Part shown: positions 63,583-64,000 of the stretch, one piece after another
Numbering within the stretch: position 1 is the first letter of the stretch
How the letters are laid out: each line of letters opens with the position of its first letter
DNA from: Prunella strophiata
Lineage: Eukaryota; Chordata; Aves; Passeriformes; Prunellidae
Length of the DNA: 64,000 nucleotides
NCBI GenBank assembly: GCA_036583965.1
Contig: JAZBQD010000021.1
Location: forward strand, 16,110,266-16,174,265
Reading direction: 5' to 3'
Position numbers and translations under genes: made by a program
The notes under the pieces: generated by a model
Told to the model about the DNA's origin: nothing
Seen by the model: the letters and a program-made list of their open reading frames with translations, nothing else
The model's database searches: none

Positions 63583-64000
63583 TTTAAAAGTGAATATGAA
63601 GGAGTATTGTTCAGAATAGAGACCTCATTTTCAGCCCAGGAAATTTTATTCCTCACCTTCCATGCTCCCCAGGAATCACAAGCAGGTACAAAAGTACAGC
63701 CCAAACTGAGACTACAACCAACATTTACAGATTTTGCTACAGAGAAGTCCCTGAAATATCCCTGCACACTAATGACCATCAGGAGCTATCACAGGCCACT
63801 TGGCACTGGAGAAGTCCTGGGGAGATATTGTGACACAAATGGCATTTGTGTTGAGATGCAGCTGCAGGGTGCAATCACTGCATTGTGTTTGCACTGTGAG
63901 TTCAGACTATTATTGTATCACTCCACTCAATCAAATCCCATGCAACACCAAATACCTAAAATAAGTCAATTTTATATTAAATATTAAACCCTCCTCATCC

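Larger units (their letters stand above)
60249..64000. other. Non-coding spacer
   Basis: Unique sequence, C-rich at 60410-60660. It holds the two A runs near 62.4 kb, a weak MIR-like piece and the spaced repeat at 63424. The 126-codon frame at 63607-63987 matches nothing known. Confidence 0.5.

Noticed and set aside
1..64000. tRNA genes, CRISPR arrays, bacterial operons
   Set aside because: No B-box-like tRNA word with a foldable cloverleaf, no regularly spaced repeats, and nothing prokaryotic in base composition or gene layout.

Overview
This 64 kb window reads as vertebrate, most likely bird, nuclear DNA. The sequence is AT-rich by eye and poor in CpG. It has long A/T homopolymers, no operon-like gene packing and no Alu-, B1- or L1-like repeats. 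Its one clear young transposon copy is a 5'-truncated CR1 LINE end at 37762-38114. The text of that copy resembles the CR1 tails I know from songbirds and other Neoaves, so a passerine-like bird is my best guess; this is inference without a database search.

I find no protein-coding gene, rRNA or tRNA that I can defend. The open frames are short (159 residues at most), lie on both strands, match no family I recognise and show no splice-bounded exon structure. I therefore read the window as a gene desert or part of a very large intron.

Three kinds of content can be supported. (1) Old and young dispersed repeats: the CR1; six to seven MIR-like (CORE-SINE) fragments near 1.5, 10.2, 50.3, 53.6, 53.8 and, weakly, 62.6 kb; and a scattered set of ancient imperfectly palindromic repeats near 7.6, 27.3, 30.2, 40.7, 53.5, 56.0 and 60.2 kb. 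(2) Simple sequence: A/T runs up to 47 bases, a short AC repeat, purine-rich runs and small tandem or spaced duplications. (3) Unique AT-rich blocks dense in homeodomain/POU/SOX-like core sites and short palindromes: 12.8, 15.1-16.0, 22.1-22.4, 26.7-27.5, 36.5-36.9, 41.1-41.3, 52.1-52.3 and 56.9-57.5 kb. They look like conserved developmental enhancers.

Layout: 0-12.8 kb is mostly featureless spacer with poly-A tracts and two MIR fragments. 12.8-27.5 kb holds the first series of enhancer-like blocks. 27.5-36.4 kb is spacer with a palindromic repeat and a short duplicated motif. 36.5-38.1 kb pairs an enhancer-like block with a GC-richer segment and the CR1. 38.1-52 kb is spacer with one enhancer-like block near 41.2 kb. 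53.0-55.1 kb is a purine-rich repeat graveyard. 56.9-57.5 kb is the last strong enhancer-like block, and the remainder is spacer. There is no gene set to work together here; if the window has a function, it is probably regulation of a gene outside it.
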